Part shown: positions 1 through 8,029 of the stretch, piece after piece
Layout of the letters: each line of letters begins with the position of its first letter
How positions within the stretch are numbered: the stretch's first letter is position 1
Assembly: GCA_017303795.1 (NCBI GenBank)
Contig: JAFLBR010000021.1
Span: 1 to 64,000 of the forward strand
DNA length: 64,000 nucleotides
Source of the DNA: Cytophagales bacterium
Lineage (GTDB): Bacteria > Bacteroidota > Bacteroidia > Cytophagales > Cyclobacteriaceae
Direction: 5' to 3'
Made by a program: the position numbers and the translations under genes
Notes under the pieces: generated by a model
Seen by the model: only the letters and a program-made list of their open reading frames with translations
Told to the model about the DNA's origin: nothing
Database searches by the model: none

Positions 1-62
1 GCACAACAAAGTGCATAATCAATGTCGGGGTTCAGTATAAATTTGTAGTTTAGTTTTTCAAA

Positions 63-131
63 TAACGTTTGGTGCCGCGGGACAGTGAAGCGCTTCGAAC
101 ACCCGCCACTGCTTATGCACAAACGTTAGCA
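63..131 (+). repeat. attC-like imperfect hairpin 1
   Basis: An 8-bp arm TAACGTTT (63-70) pairs perfectly with AAACGTTA (121-128). After one bulged G at 71, GTGC (72-75) pairs with GCAC (117-120), then GCGGG (77-81) pairs with CCCGC (102-106). The loop holds a 10-bp palindrome (87-96). The outer right arm ends in GTTAGCA, one base off the integron core GTTRRRY. Bulged base, unpaired central segment and outer core are features of integron attC sites. No integron integrase is visible, so this would be an orphan cassette site. A short open frame ends at 53 just before it. The fold is seen; the attC identity is inferred. Confidence 0.45.
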
Positions 132-134
132 ACA

Positions 135-306
135 ATGCCCTTCCGTGTCACCCGACAAATTCTCCACGACAACAAAATAACGTTCGACATCCCACCTATC
201 AAGCTTCTCCATGGGGACAACTAATCGTTCCTTAGACAACGAGGGACTTGCAAAAAGAAAAATAGAGTTGGGGCTGGAGTCGGCTGACGAACAAAGACTC
301 GTCTAA
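135..306 (+). pseudogene. small frameshifted cassette-like ORF
   Basis: An ATG at 135 opens a 29-codon frame that stops at 224. From an overlapping ATG at 211 the next frame runs on to a TAA at 304-306, which lies inside the core box of the next attC-like element. Removing one G from the GGGG run at 213-216 would join the two into one protein of about 57 residues ending ESADEQRLV. Position between two attC-like hairpins and a stop inside the downstream core are how integron cassettes are built. No family was recognised. It could be a true frameshift, a sequencing error, or two chance frames. Confidence 0.3.
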
Positions 307-427
307 CAATTCCCCACCGCACGGCAACCTAAAAAGATTCTCCCCCACGCTTTTGGCACTTGCCATTGCCACACCTCCCACCCGCGATACCAAAGCAATG
401 GCAAGAGCCAAACCACCCAAGTTAGCC
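301..427 (+). repeat. attC-like imperfect hairpin 2
   Basis: The left end GTCTAAC (301-307) fits the attC core RYYYAAC exactly. The right end GTTAGCC (421-427) fits GTTRRRY at six of seven bases. Inside is an 18-bp inverted repeat, 352-369 against 395-412, with a single mismatch and a 25-base loop. The total of 127 bp lies within the usual attC range. The two arms are unequal, with about 45 extra bases on the left, which weakens the case. The inverted repeat is certain; calling it a recombination site is inference. Confidence 0.45.
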
Positions 428-510
428 AATCCAACTGGCGGAGTGAACAGTATTTAGAATTTTTAAATAGCAAAAAGTATTGAAAGAACAAAGATCATTA
501 TACTCAACAC

Positions 511-846
511 CTATCGTTTCTTTATCTTCTTTTCAAAAGCAAGATTCCACTCTACAATACTCTTAAAAATCGGTAATAGGGCCAAACCTTTATCAGTTAA
601 TGAATATTCTACTCTCGGTGGAGTTTCACTATAAGATACCCGCTTCAATATATCGTCTTCAACCAATTCTTTCAGTTGTTCAGTAAGCACCTTTCTGGTA
701 ACCAATGGCACAAGTGCATCTAATTGACCAAACCTGAGAGTACGTTTGCTAATAAGATTGACAATGATGGGTTTCCACTTATTGCCGATTTGCCCGACTG
801 CTCTTGTCATCGGGCACTCAGAACTACGAAATCGTTTATCTCTCAT
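511..846 (-). CDS. HxlR-family winged-helix transcriptional regulator
   Basis: A 111-residue protein, full length for the family. It begins with the HxlR signature: a Cys-Pro pair at residues 11-12 followed by GQIGNKWKPIIV, then a winged helix with the recognition region around VTRKVLTEQLKEL and the wing near VEYSLTDKG. HxlR proteins are small dimeric regulators, often of detoxification or redox genes, and the Cys near the N-terminus is the sensing residue in characterised members. It is divergent from a peroxiredoxin-like gene, and the gap holds a good palindromic operator (893-922), so it probably controls that gene and itself. Confidence 0.9.
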   Translation of the reverse strand: MRDKRFRSSECPMTRAVGQIGNKWKPIIVNLISKRTLRFGQLDALVPLVTRKVLTEQLKELVEDDILKRVSYSETPPRVEYSLTDKGLALLPIFKSIVEWNLAFEKKIKKR

Positions 847-892
847 ATTTTTTTACAATTACTAGTTTCCACAAAGTAACTACATTTTATTC

Positions 893-922
893 TAATAGTA
901 TATTATTGATACTATTAATAGT
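893..922. promoter_or_regulatory. palindromic operator between hxlR and peroxiredoxin-like gene
   Basis: TAATAGTAT (893-901) and ATACTATTA (909-917) form a perfect 9-bp inverted repeat with a 7-base spacer. The right arm runs into a further perfect 12-bp palindrome, ACTATTAATAGT (911-922), so three half-sites are stacked. It lies in the only gap between the divergent regulator and redox gene, 28 bases before the latter's ATG. A binding site for the HxlR dimer is the natural reading; binding is inferred. Confidence 0.6.
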
Positions 923-950
923 TTATTTGTGAAACAAAACAAAAATAAAT

Positions 951-1484
951 ATGAAACTCGATGCAAATAAACATTTTCCAAATCTTCAGTTGAGGAACAT
1001 CAAAGATGAAATAGTATCTATTCCAAATGAGAAAGGGAAATTTGTTCACTTACAATTTCGAAGATTCTCAGGTTGCCCAGTTTGCAACCTTCACTTACAA
1101 GGCTTTATCAGACGAAAATACGAATTGGACATGGCAAACATTCAGGAAATAGTGTTTTTCCATTCTTCAAAAGAAGTATTATTAGAATATCAAGGGCAGT
1201 TTCCGTTTGATATTATCGGTGATCCACAGAAAAAATTTTACAAACAATTTGGTGTAGAACAATCAATTTGGGCCTTGCTAAACTTAAAGGCCATCTGGGT
1301 TGCAATAAAAGGGAATTTGAAAAAAAATAAGCCAAAGGTTAATATGGAGGGAGGAATTTTAGGACTTCCTGCAGATTTTTTGATTGCACCAGATGGAAAA
1401 ATTTTGGCAGCACATTACGGTAAACATGCGGCAGACCAGTGGACAATGGAAGAACTACTAAGCAAAACAAACGCCAGCCACTAA
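951..1484 (+). CDS. peroxiredoxin-like (AhpC/TSA) protein
   Basis: 177 residues with a thioredoxin-fold redox centre: C42 and C45 in SGCPVCNLHL, after a strand KFVHLQFRRF. This CPVC variant marks the peroxiredoxin-like AhpC/TSA_2 group rather than classical 2-Cys peroxiredoxins. A late PADFLIAPDGKILAAHYG stretch matches the conserved C-terminal strand pair of the fold. No signal peptide, so cytoplasmic. Expected role: thiol-based peroxide or quinone handling. Its stop codon overlaps a small hairpin (1474-1494). trxB follows 42 bp later on the same strand and could supply reducing power indirectly. Confidence 0.8.
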   Translation: MKLDANKHFPNLQLRNIKDEIVSIPNEKGKFVHLQFRRFSGCPVCNLHLQGFIRRKYELDMANIQEIVFFHSSKEVLLEYQGQFPFDIIGDPQKKFYKQFGVEQSIWALLNLKAIWVAIKGNLKKNKPKVNMEGGILGLPADFLIAPDGKILAAHYGKHAADQWTMEELLSKTNASH

Positions 1485-1494
1485 CATTGGCTGG
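1474..1494. repeat. short hairpin over the peroxiredoxin stop codon
   Basis: CCAGCCA (1474-1480) and TGGCTGG (1488-1494) form a perfect 7-bp stem with a 7-base loop that contains the stop codon. No T-run follows, so a strong intrinsic terminator is unlikely. It may be an RNA-stabilising hairpin or the worn end of a cassette site like those at 63-427. Confidence 0.4.
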
Positions 1495-1526
1495 GCAAAT
1501 CGTATCTGTGGTAAAATAAAATCAAC

Positions 1527-2468
1527 ATGACAGAAAAAATTCAAGTCCTAATCATCGGTTCAGGCCCTGCTGGTTATACGGCAGCTATATATGCAGCAAG
1601 GGCAGGTTTGAAACCTTTAGTTTACACCGGAGGCCAACCTGGGGGCCAGTTAACCATCACCGGTGAGGTAGAGAATTATCCAGGCTACCCGAAAGGCATT
1701 CAAGGCCCTGAGATGATGGCCGAGTTGCAGCAGCAAGCCGAACGATTTGGAACAAAAGTGCGCTACGGCATGATTACCGCTGTGGATTTTTCTTCATATC
1801 CACTCAAGGCTGTAGCCGATGAAAAAGAAGAAATAGTTGCAGATGCTGTGATTGTGGCCACAGGGGCAAGCGCTAAATACCTTGGCCTGCCATCCGAACA
1901 GAAATTCATGAACAAAGGAGTGAGCGCTTGTGCCGTTTGCGATGGGTTCTTTTACAAAGACATGACTGTGGCCGTGGTTGGGGCAGGCGATGCCGCAGCC
2001 GAGGAAGCCACCTACCTGTCTAAGCTTTGCTCTAAAGTTTATTTGATCGTGAGGCGCGATGAAATGCGGGCATCCAAGATTATGGCGCAGCGTGTGTTGA
2101 ACAATCCTAAGATTGAAATCCTCTGGAATACCGAGACGGAAGAAATTTTAGGCGACCATGATGTTACTGGCATTCGAGTGGTGAACAATAAAACAGGTGA
2201 AAAGCGTGAGGTGGCCATCAAAGGTTTTTTTGTTGCCATCGGGCATAAACCTAATACCGACATTTTTAGAGGATGGCTGGAACTGGATGATATCGGATAC
2301 ATTAAAGTAAAGCCAGGCTCTTCATACACCAACACTGAAGGTGTGTTTGCTGTGGGCGATGCGGCAGACAAAATTTATCGCCAAGCAGTTACAGCTGCGG
2401 GTAGTGGCTGCATGGGCGCCCTTGATGCCGAAAGGTTTTTGTCAGCTAAAGAACTTGAACCTGACTGA
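1527..2468 (+). CDS. trxB: thioredoxin-disulfide reductase
   Basis: 313 residues, the normal length of low-molecular-weight bacterial thioredoxin reductase. FAD-binding GSGPAGYTAA near residues 11-20, GGQPGGQL near 35-42, the catalytic disulfide CAVC at 135-138, a second dinucleotide motif GAGDAAAEEA near 152-161 for NADPH, and the C-terminal FAD motif GVFAVGDAAD. It transfers electrons from NADPH through FAD and the CxxC to thioredoxin in the cytoplasm. The start is the first ATG in frame. Confidence 0.97.
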   Translation: MTEKIQVLIIGSGPAGYTAAIYAARAGLKPLVYTGGQPGGQLTITGEVENYPGYPKGIQGPEMMAELQQQAERFGTKVRYGMITAVDFSSYPLKAVADEKEEIVADAVIVATGASAKYLGLPSEQKFMNKGVSACAVCDGFFYKDMTVAVVGAGDAAAEEATYLSKLCSKVYLIVRRDEMRASKIMAQRVLNNPKIEILWNTETEEILGDHDVTGIRVVNNKTGEKREVAIKGFFVAIGHKPNTDIFRGWLELDDIGYIKVKPGSSYTNTEGVFAVGDAADKIYRQAVTAAGSGCMGALDAERFLSAKELEPD

Positions 2469-2504
2469 TTCTATGACCAATTACGAACGCTTTACCTCAC
2501 GCAT

Positions 2505-2732
2505 TTGGCACTTGTTGTAGCCGAACAAGCTCAAAAACACGCGTCCGAGCGGAGAATTCACGTGACCGCGCGGAGAAATGGAGCATCCGCGCGTAGTATT
2601 CTCGCTTCCGCATTTAGAATTCTTGCACTCGAGACTTCTATTCTCGCTACCAATCCTCAAATTGGAGCAGGTTTGGGCATATCTAAACTGAGCAATTTGG
2701 AAAACCTATTGACAACTTTATCTCAAAAATGA
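2505..2732 (+). CDS. small heptad-repeat protein of unknown function
   Basis: About 75 codons from a TTG; the frame is open from 2469 with no ATG. From about 2535 the protein is built of seven-residue units, ASERRIH, VTARRNG, ASARSIL, ASAFRIL, ALETSIL, ATNPQIG, i.e. a degenerate 21-bp tandem repeat with Ala first and Ile/Leu last. Its TGA overlaps the ATG of the next gene (ATGA), which suggests translational coupling and supports real translation. An unrelated out-of-frame ATG at 2473 gives only 15 codons. Similar heptad-rich small proteins of unknown role occur in Bacteroidota. Start uncertain. Confidence 0.45.
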   Translation: MALVVAEQAQKHASERRIHVTARRNGASARSILASAFRILALETSILATNPQIGAGLGISKLSNLENLLTTLSQK

Positions 2733-2938
2733 TTTTCGTTTTCAAAACTTCTGTCAAGACAAAAAATCAGGTTAAGAAACTAAAACCACATATTGACAAA
2801 GTACTGCCTAATGCAAAATGGAATTTTGACCTTGATGATTGCGATAAAATTTTGCGCATTGACAGTGAAGAGTGTATCGTTCTGAAAATAACAGACTTGC
2901 TAAGTATTCATGAATTTTACTGTAAAGAATTGGAATAG
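2729..2938 (+). CDS. conserved small hypothetical protein
   Basis: 69 residues, acidic towards the middle, with VFKTSVKTKNQVKKLKPHID and WNFDLDDCDKILRID. This arrangement looks like the compact alpha/beta fold of heavy-metal-associated-like small proteins (Lys-rich helix, then a strand with a Cys), without the metal CxxC. It starts on the ATG that overlaps the previous stop. No enzyme motif is visible. Function unknown. Confidence 0.6.
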   Translation: MIFVFKTSVKTKNQVKKLKPHIDKVLPNAKWNFDLDDCDKILRIDSEECIVLKITDLLSIHEFYCKELE

Positions 2939-3011
2939 GTACAAGTTTTTAGTTACCATCAGCTTAGACTTTTTGAATTATCTATGTTCTATCTATGTCA
3001 CCTAACAAATA

Positions 3012-4994
3012 CTATTTTTTCTTTGGCAAGGCCTCTATTTTCCCATTGCCTGTATTGGCTTCTATGGAAACAAGTTTTCCTGTATCATCAAAAGTTACGA
3101 ATACGGTGATATCACCACTATTAGAACTCCTGAATTTCTCACCTTGAGCTGCGGGTTGTGTTATTAGAAACTGAACATGTCCGTTATTTGAACCTTTTAA
3201 TTTTGTTATCCGGTAATTCTCTTGATCATACACAAACGTTTTTGAGAATTCTTCACTGTTAAGTTCTACTTGCCACACTTGTACTGAGCTTGTGGTATTT
3301 ACGTTTAGCGCTAAATTCCGTTTGGCGAGCAGGTAATAATTGACCCACACATCTGCGGGCAGGTGCCAGCCTTGCATGGGACCTGCTATTAGAAATTGAG
3401 TCGCGTTGATTGGTTCGGAATATTTAAACGAGCCCAGGTATGGTGCAGTACCCGAGAAAGTAATGGAATCCTTTTCTCTTTTTGCTAACACTTTAATCTC
3501 GCCATCAATTCTCTTTTGAGAAATTCGGGAACTATCAGGTCTGTTCTGTGAAAAGTAAAAGTCAGACTTGGTTTCACGGTAGTAAGGCCCTTCCATAAAG
3601 TTATGGCTCAATACGTGTACACTTGAGCCAACCGTGTCCATCTGAATAGACTCTTCACCTACTTTTACCCCTTGCTTAACAATTTCAAGATTTATTGTTG
3701 CCGTTTTAACCGGACTTTTCTGATTATTCATTTGATCACGCTGGCTATTGGCTTGTTTGATCAATGCTGCATGTGTAAGCCATTTCCCATTCACAATCAA
3801 TCCGGTAATCTCTTTTACGTGGTCGATGTTTTGTAACGGATTTTTATCCAGCAAAAGCAAATCTGCTTCTTTCCCTACTTCAATTGACCCGATTCTATCT
3901 TGCCAACGCATAAACTCAGCCGCTCTAATAGTGGCCGCTTGCAGTATTTCAACATCCTTCATACCTATCTCTTTCAGATTCTTTAGCTCATCGATATACG
4001 CGAAGCCATCCACCACTAACGGAAAGCCTCCATCACTGCCCGGCAAAATCACAACCCCTTTTTGGTAAGCCCGCTGCACTAGTTTTTTCGTGCCCGCATA
4101 GTTGTAACCCGAACGAATAAATGGGCTGTTGCGTAAGTCAGCCCACTCGGCACGCGTCAGGCGCGATACATAATTCATCCGCTCTTGCTTCAAAAGTTCC
4201 TCGGCCTGTGGCCCATTTGCTCTTGCTTTGTGAACGGTTAATGTGGGTATCAGATATCGCTTTTTGGTTACCATATCGGCAAAGAGCGATTCAACAATTG
4301 CCGAATCGTAACGCCAGTTACCACTTCGCACCAGGCCACTTAAATTATCAAAACTGCGTTGTTGCCCGTTTTGTATTTGTGCTATCGGTACCTGCGAGGG
4401 AAAGTGTCCCGTTATATCAATCTGTTGACGGGATGCTTCATCTAATATAAAAGGATAGATGACTGGCGACATGCTGCCATAGATGAATAATGATTGATAA
4501 CCCATCTGTTTTGTTTCCCGAACTGCTAACCGTGCATCACTCTCTGTTTGCAAAGGATGTTGGCTTGGAAAGGCAGTGGGCACTCCCGACAAGGCATTCC
4601 CAGTAAGATAGATTTCAGGACCAAAGAGCTCACCGCGACTTATCTTTTCTGCGAGCCCAGGTAAATGCCCCATGCTGGGTGCATCGCGCACGGTGGTTAT
4701 GCCATGAAGAAGATAAAGAGATGTGTTAAATTCATGAATGTGTGTATAACAATTAATCAATCCGGGGATTAAGAATTTGCCTTGACCATTGATGATCGTG
4801 TACTCTTTTTTAATCTTCAAAGCAGGGTCGCCAATCATCTCAATCTCACCATTGCGGATTAAGACAGTGTGTACATCGGATTTAGCGTTAATCACGTCAA
4901 TTACTGTTACGTTTTTAATCGCGATTGGTGATTGACCCACTACCACTTGTGTGAAAAAAGTAAATAAAAGGATACTCAATGTCTTTCTTATCAT
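3012..4994 (-). CDS. secreted amidohydrolase-family protein, partly degenerate metal site
   Basis: 660 residues with a signal peptide ending near VVVGQ. Residues 25-410 form an amidohydrolase (imidazolonepropionase/prolidase-like) barrel: IPGLINCYTHIHEF with H85xH87, H197 in ITGHFPSQ, and D321 in PGSDGG, followed by the composite-domain return GSIEVGKEADLLLLD. At the place where the family usually has IEH, this protein reads SFDN (about 215-218), and no obvious metal-bridging Lys is seen, so metal binding may be altered. The last 230 residues are a beta-rich domain I do not recognise. It is 16 bp downstream of the next gene and likely in the same operon. Confidence 0.8.
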   Translation of the reverse strand: MIRKTLSILLFTFFTQVVVGQSPIAIKNVTVIDVINAKSDVHTVLIRNGEIEMIGDPALKIKKEYTIINGQGKFLIPGLINCYTHIHEFNTSLYLLHGITTVRDAPSMGHLPGLAEKISRGELFGPEIYLTGNALSGVPTAFPSQHPLQTESDARLAVRETKQMGYQSLFIYGSMSPVIYPFILDEASRQQIDITGHFPSQVPIAQIQNGQQRSFDNLSGLVRSGNWRYDSAIVESLFADMVTKKRYLIPTLTVHKARANGPQAEELLKQERMNYVSRLTRAEWADLRNSPFIRSGYNYAGTKKLVQRAYQKGVVILPGSDGGFPLVVDGFAYIDELKNLKEIGMKDVEILQAATIRAAEFMRWQDRIGSIEVGKEADLLLLDKNPLQNIDHVKEITGLIVNGKWLTHAALIKQANSQRDQMNNQKSPVKTATINLEIVKQGVKVGEESIQMDTVGSSVHVLSHNFMEGPYYRETKSDFYFSQNRPDSSRISQKRIDGEIKVLAKREKDSITFSGTAPYLGSFKYSEPINATQFLIAGPMQGWHLPADVWVNYYLLAKRNLALNVNTTSSVQVWQVELNSEEFSKTFVYDQENYRITKLKGSNNGHVQFLITQPAAQGEKFRSSNSGDITVFVTFDDTGKLVSIEANTGNGKIEALPKKK

Positions 4995-5010
4995 AATCTT
5001 TTAGAACAAA

Positions 5011-6264
5011 TTATTGGGTAGATTTTAATTTATACTTCAGGACTACAATGTCCTGTAATTTTTCCGAAGGCAGTTGCGCGAAGTCTTCCTCGTATCCACC
5101 CCATTGACTATTCGCCACATAATACAGAGTATCTCCATCAATCATTCCATTGGTTGGCTCATGATGGGCGGGGTGGTTCCAGTCGATTACTTCATAGCTG
5201 GTAATGGTGTCCATAGTTTCGTTCAAAAAATATCGCATTACCCGGAAGGGTATAACACCATTTTGAATAGCTATCAGGCTGCGGTTGTAATATTCAAGAC
5301 CATCAATGCCCACCAGCGAGGCTTCCGTTGAATTCGTCAGTTGTTTCAGGGTCAGAGTTTTCAGATCAAGTCGATAAATGCCTTTTACATAGTCAGCAAT
5401 AAAAAGATATTGACTATTGTCGCTTAGTGCTATGCCTTGTAAGTTCTGAAATTCGTAAGAGGAAAAGAACGTCAGTAACGTGTCGCCATTTGAGCGGGTG
5501 AGTATTACATTGTTCTTGCTGTCCGACATAAACAGCTCTCCATTGTTGCTCACAACCAAGTCACCCAGTAGCGAAGGTTTGGTGGTGCGGTACGTCTTTG
5601 TTAGTCTTTTTGTCGAAAGGTTATATCCATAAACACCCGATTGCAGAGTAGAGTCAAAGTTGACCATTTGTTCGATAGGCGAAGCAGATGCCCAAAGCAT
5701 GTCTCTTCGCTTGTCTATGGCGATACCGAAAAATGCTGGCGAATTCTGACGATTTATCATTTCAACTGGGACTCCTTTTTTTATTTCAAACAGTGCCCGT
5801 TGCCTGATGCTGGCACCATAAAATGTATTCTTATGAACAGCCACAGATTCCAAGTGTAGCGTGCGATCGCTCAGCACCAGTGCCGTATCAGAAGAGATTA
5901 CAACTACTTGCAACTTCTGCTGCAATGATAACAAGTCACTCCAACCAGGTGTTGATTTTAATCTACCGAGTGCATTGTTTCCTGTCAAGTCAAGTTCAGC
6001 ATTCATCCATAGTGCTTTGGTTAGCAAGTCAAGAGCTTGTTGAGGTTTGTCATTCGAAGCTGATGCAGCACCAAAGTGATAAGCTATGGCATAATGTTGG
6101 GGATATAACTCGTAGGCCTGTGACATATATTGATAATAACCTACATGATCATTGTCGGCAAGGCACTTCTTTCCTTGTTCGTAAACAGTAGTAACATCTT
6201 GAGCGTATACGTATAGATGGCTATTGAAACCAATACCGATAAATAGAATTAATTGCCGAAACAT
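5011..6264 (-). CDS. secreted TPR plus beta-propeller protein
   Basis: 417 residues from the ATG at 6264; the frame extends to a TTG at 6285 but the ATG gives a clean signal peptide ending YVYAQ. Residues 25-110 look like two TPR-type helical repeats (HYAIAYHFGAASA, ALDLLTKALWMN). The rest is a six-bladed NHL/SMP-30-like propeller with blades such as GVYGYNLSTKRL, NGELFMSDSKNN and SQYLFIADYVKGIYRLDL. Likely periplasmic or surface-exposed binding protein. Upstream of and probably cotranscribed with the amidohydrolase. Confidence 0.7.
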   Translation of the reverse strand: MFRQLILFIGIGFNSHLYVYAQDVTTVYEQGKKCLADNDHVGYYQYMSQAYELYPQHYAIAYHFGAASASNDKPQQALDLLTKALWMNAELDLTGNNALGRLKSTPGWSDLLSLQQKLQVVVISSDTALVLSDRTLHLESVAVHKNTFYGASIRQRALFEIKKGVPVEMINRQNSPAFFGIAIDKRRDMLWASASPIEQMVNFDSTLQSGVYGYNLSTKRLTKTYRTTKPSLLGDLVVSNNGELFMSDSKNNVILTRSNGDTLLTFFSSYEFQNLQGIALSDNSQYLFIADYVKGIYRLDLKTLTLKQLTNSTEASLVGIDGLEYYNRSLIAIQNGVIPFRVMRYFLNETMDTITSYEVIDWNHPAHHEPTNGMIDGDTLYYVANSQWGGYEEDFAQLPSEKLQDIVVLKYKLKSTQ

Positions 6265-6339
6265 AGTGCTTGAATAAAACGCCAAATTCTCGCCAAAGAC
6301 TGAAATGCCAAATAAGAACTTGATATGTCCACAATAAAG

Positions 6340-6360
6340 TTGATAAACTCAGTTTGTCAA
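6340..6360. promoter_or_regulatory. odd palindrome, copy 1
   Basis: TTGATAAACT (6340-6349), a central C, then AGTTTGTCAA (6351-6360): ten-base arms with one mismatch. It sits between the divergent propeller gene and the M61-like peptidase gene. Closely related sequences lie at 7953-7973 (18 of 21 bases the same) and 15321-15341 (17 of 21). Recurrence in three intergenic gaps suggests a shared regulator site; the regulator is unknown. Confidence 0.5.
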
Positions 6361-6472
6361 GTATCAACGGTAACTAAGAAATTTAATTCTGACCTTATCT
6401 TCTTAGGGCATGTAATTCAGTAACCTACTTTGCTAAAGCACTTCTAACTTGACTTACACTACTAATTATTTT

Positions 6473-7909
6473 ATGCGTAATCAACTTTTTGTTTCACTGT
6501 TATTTTTTTTCTCTTGCACACTTCAAGCACAGCAAATGGCACTTTATGAATTTTCGGTAACCACTTCCCGGGAAGTTCGTATTCAGGCAACGTTGCCGTT
6601 GAAGAATAGTATTATCTTGATGCAATTGCGTGGCACATCTGATGACTTGCCGAATGGGACTGCAGAGTTTGTTGAAAACCTCAAAGTAACCGATAAAAAA
6701 GGAAAGGTCATTCGTGTGGAAAATCTTCCGGAAGGGCAATGGAGGCTGGATACTCAGTTAAAGCAAGTCAATATCTCATATACCATTAAGCTTGATCATG
6801 AAAAGTATTCCTGGGACGGATATGGAGGTATTGATGGTGTGAGCTTCGTAAATGCAGATGGTATATTCGGAACGGGCTATACGTTCTTTATTGTACCCGA
6901 TAGTTTGGAAGTTCCGGCCACTGTAAAAACCATTCTCCCGAATGATTGGAAATTTTCTGCACCGTGGAAACAAATAACTTCTAATCAATTTCAAACTGCA
7001 ACGCTGGATGATTTATTGAACAATTGCTTTCTAATCGGTACACACTATGAGCAGAAGATTACTGCTGGAGATTTCGAAATCACAATGGCTATTGGCGGCA
7101 CACTTAAAAACCACGCACCTCTGTTTGGGAGAATATTGAGGGGAGCAATTCAACAATATTGGAAGATATTTCAGTCAGCCAACATAAAAAAATACCTTGT
7201 AACACTCAATGCAGGGAGCATGACAGATGGTGAAACATTTAACAGCAGCTTCAATCAATTGATAAAAGGAACTATTAATGAAGACGGCATCATTAGCTGG
7301 GGCAATATTCTGGCACATGAGACTTTTCATTTATGGAACGGCATCTCCATGTACTCATCGCAGCAAAACGAGTGGTTTAAAGAGGGGTTTACCGAGTACA
7401 TGAGTGTAAAAACACTCCGTAGGGCTGGGTTAATCGATGACGCCTTGCTACTCAAAAAAATTGAGAGCTTTCATACCCGCTACTGGATTGGTCGCAATAT
7501 TACAAGCAGGGAGGTGACGCTTAAGGATGCTGGTAGTAACAAGAGTGCAAATGTTTTTTTACTATACGGAGGCGGAAGCCTGGTTGCTTTTATGATGGAT
7601 GTTGAAATCCGGAAAGCCACTCAAAATAAAAAGGGCATTGAAAATTTGATGCACGCCCTGTATGCCCGCTACAGCAATGGACGAACATATACGCAGAAAG
7701 ATTTAGAAAAAGTGTTGGATGAAGTAGCAGGTAAGCCCGTCAGTTTAATACTTACTAAACTGATTAACGAAGAATCAACTTTTTCAACAGAGACATATTT
7801 GTACGATTGTGGTTTGGGGCTTACCACCTTTGCAGAAGAAAACTATCTGTATTTTATCGATGCGCATAATCCCCACAATACTCTATTTGAAAGCATGTTT
7901 TTAGAATAG
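6473..7909 (+). CDS. secreted M61-like zinc metallopeptidase
   Basis: 478 residues from the ATG at 6473, chosen because it gives a signal peptide (MRNQLFVSLLFFFSCTLQAQ); the frame extends to 6449. The zinc motif is HETFH at residues 282-286, with the third ligand E304 in WFKEGFTEYMS, an arrangement typical of gluzincins and especially the M61 glycyl-aminopeptidase-like family. An N-terminal beta-sandwich (about 20-200) precedes it, as in M61. No PDZ domain is evident. Expected to act on peptides outside the cytoplasm. Preceded by a palindromic motif at 6340. Confidence 0.75.
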   Translation: MRNQLFVSLLFFFSCTLQAQQMALYEFSVTTSREVRIQATLPLKNSIILMQLRGTSDDLPNGTAEFVENLKVTDKKGKVIRVENLPEGQWRLDTQLKQVNISYTIKLDHEKYSWDGYGGIDGVSFVNADGIFGTGYTFFIVPDSLEVPATVKTILPNDWKFSAPWKQITSNQFQTATLDDLLNNCFLIGTHYEQKITAGDFEITMAIGGTLKNHAPLFGRILRGAIQQYWKIFQSANIKKYLVTLNAGSMTDGETFNSSFNQLIKGTINEDGIISWGNILAHETFHLWNGISMYSSQQNEWFKEGFTEYMSVKTLRRAGLIDDALLLKKIESFHTRYWIGRNITSREVTLKDAGSNKSANVFLLYGGGSLVAFMMDVEIRKATQNKKGIENLMHALYARYSNGRTYTQKDLEKVLDEVAGKPVSLILTKLINEESTFSTETYLYDCGLGLTTFAEENYLYFIDAHNPHNTLFESMFLE

Positions 7910-7943
7910 AATTAAAGCAAACTACCAAATACCTGAACAACCC

Positions 7944-7973
7944 TTGACAAAACTGATAAACTGATTTTGTCAA
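7944..7973. promoter_or_regulatory. odd palindrome, copy 2, inside a longer hairpin
   Basis: TTGACAAAA (7944-7952) pairs with TTTTGTCAA (7965-7973) as a perfect 9-bp stem with a 12-base loop. Its right part (7953-7973) matches the palindrome at 6340 at 18 of 21 positions. It lies 57 bp before the DUF3667 gene, after the M61-like gene. It could be a regulator site or a weak terminator for the upstream gene. Confidence 0.45.
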
Positions 7974-8029
7974 ATATTTCCAGCTATTGGGAAATATATT
8001 TCTGATTTTACCTTTCTTATTCACCCTCT

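Noticed and set aside
232-491. Minus-strand open frames of about 60 codons (232-429 and 303-491)
   Set aside because: They lie on the inverted-repeat arms of the second attC-like element and have no domain or start signal; the hydrophobic residues come from the repeat.
1474-1494. Full attC site after the peroxiredoxin gene
   Set aside because: Only a 7-bp hairpin is present; there is no right-hand core before trxB, so the cassette reading cannot be extended here.
2039-2371. 110-codon minus-strand open frame over trxB
   Set aside because: Antisense to the conserved NADPH domain of trxB with no start signal.
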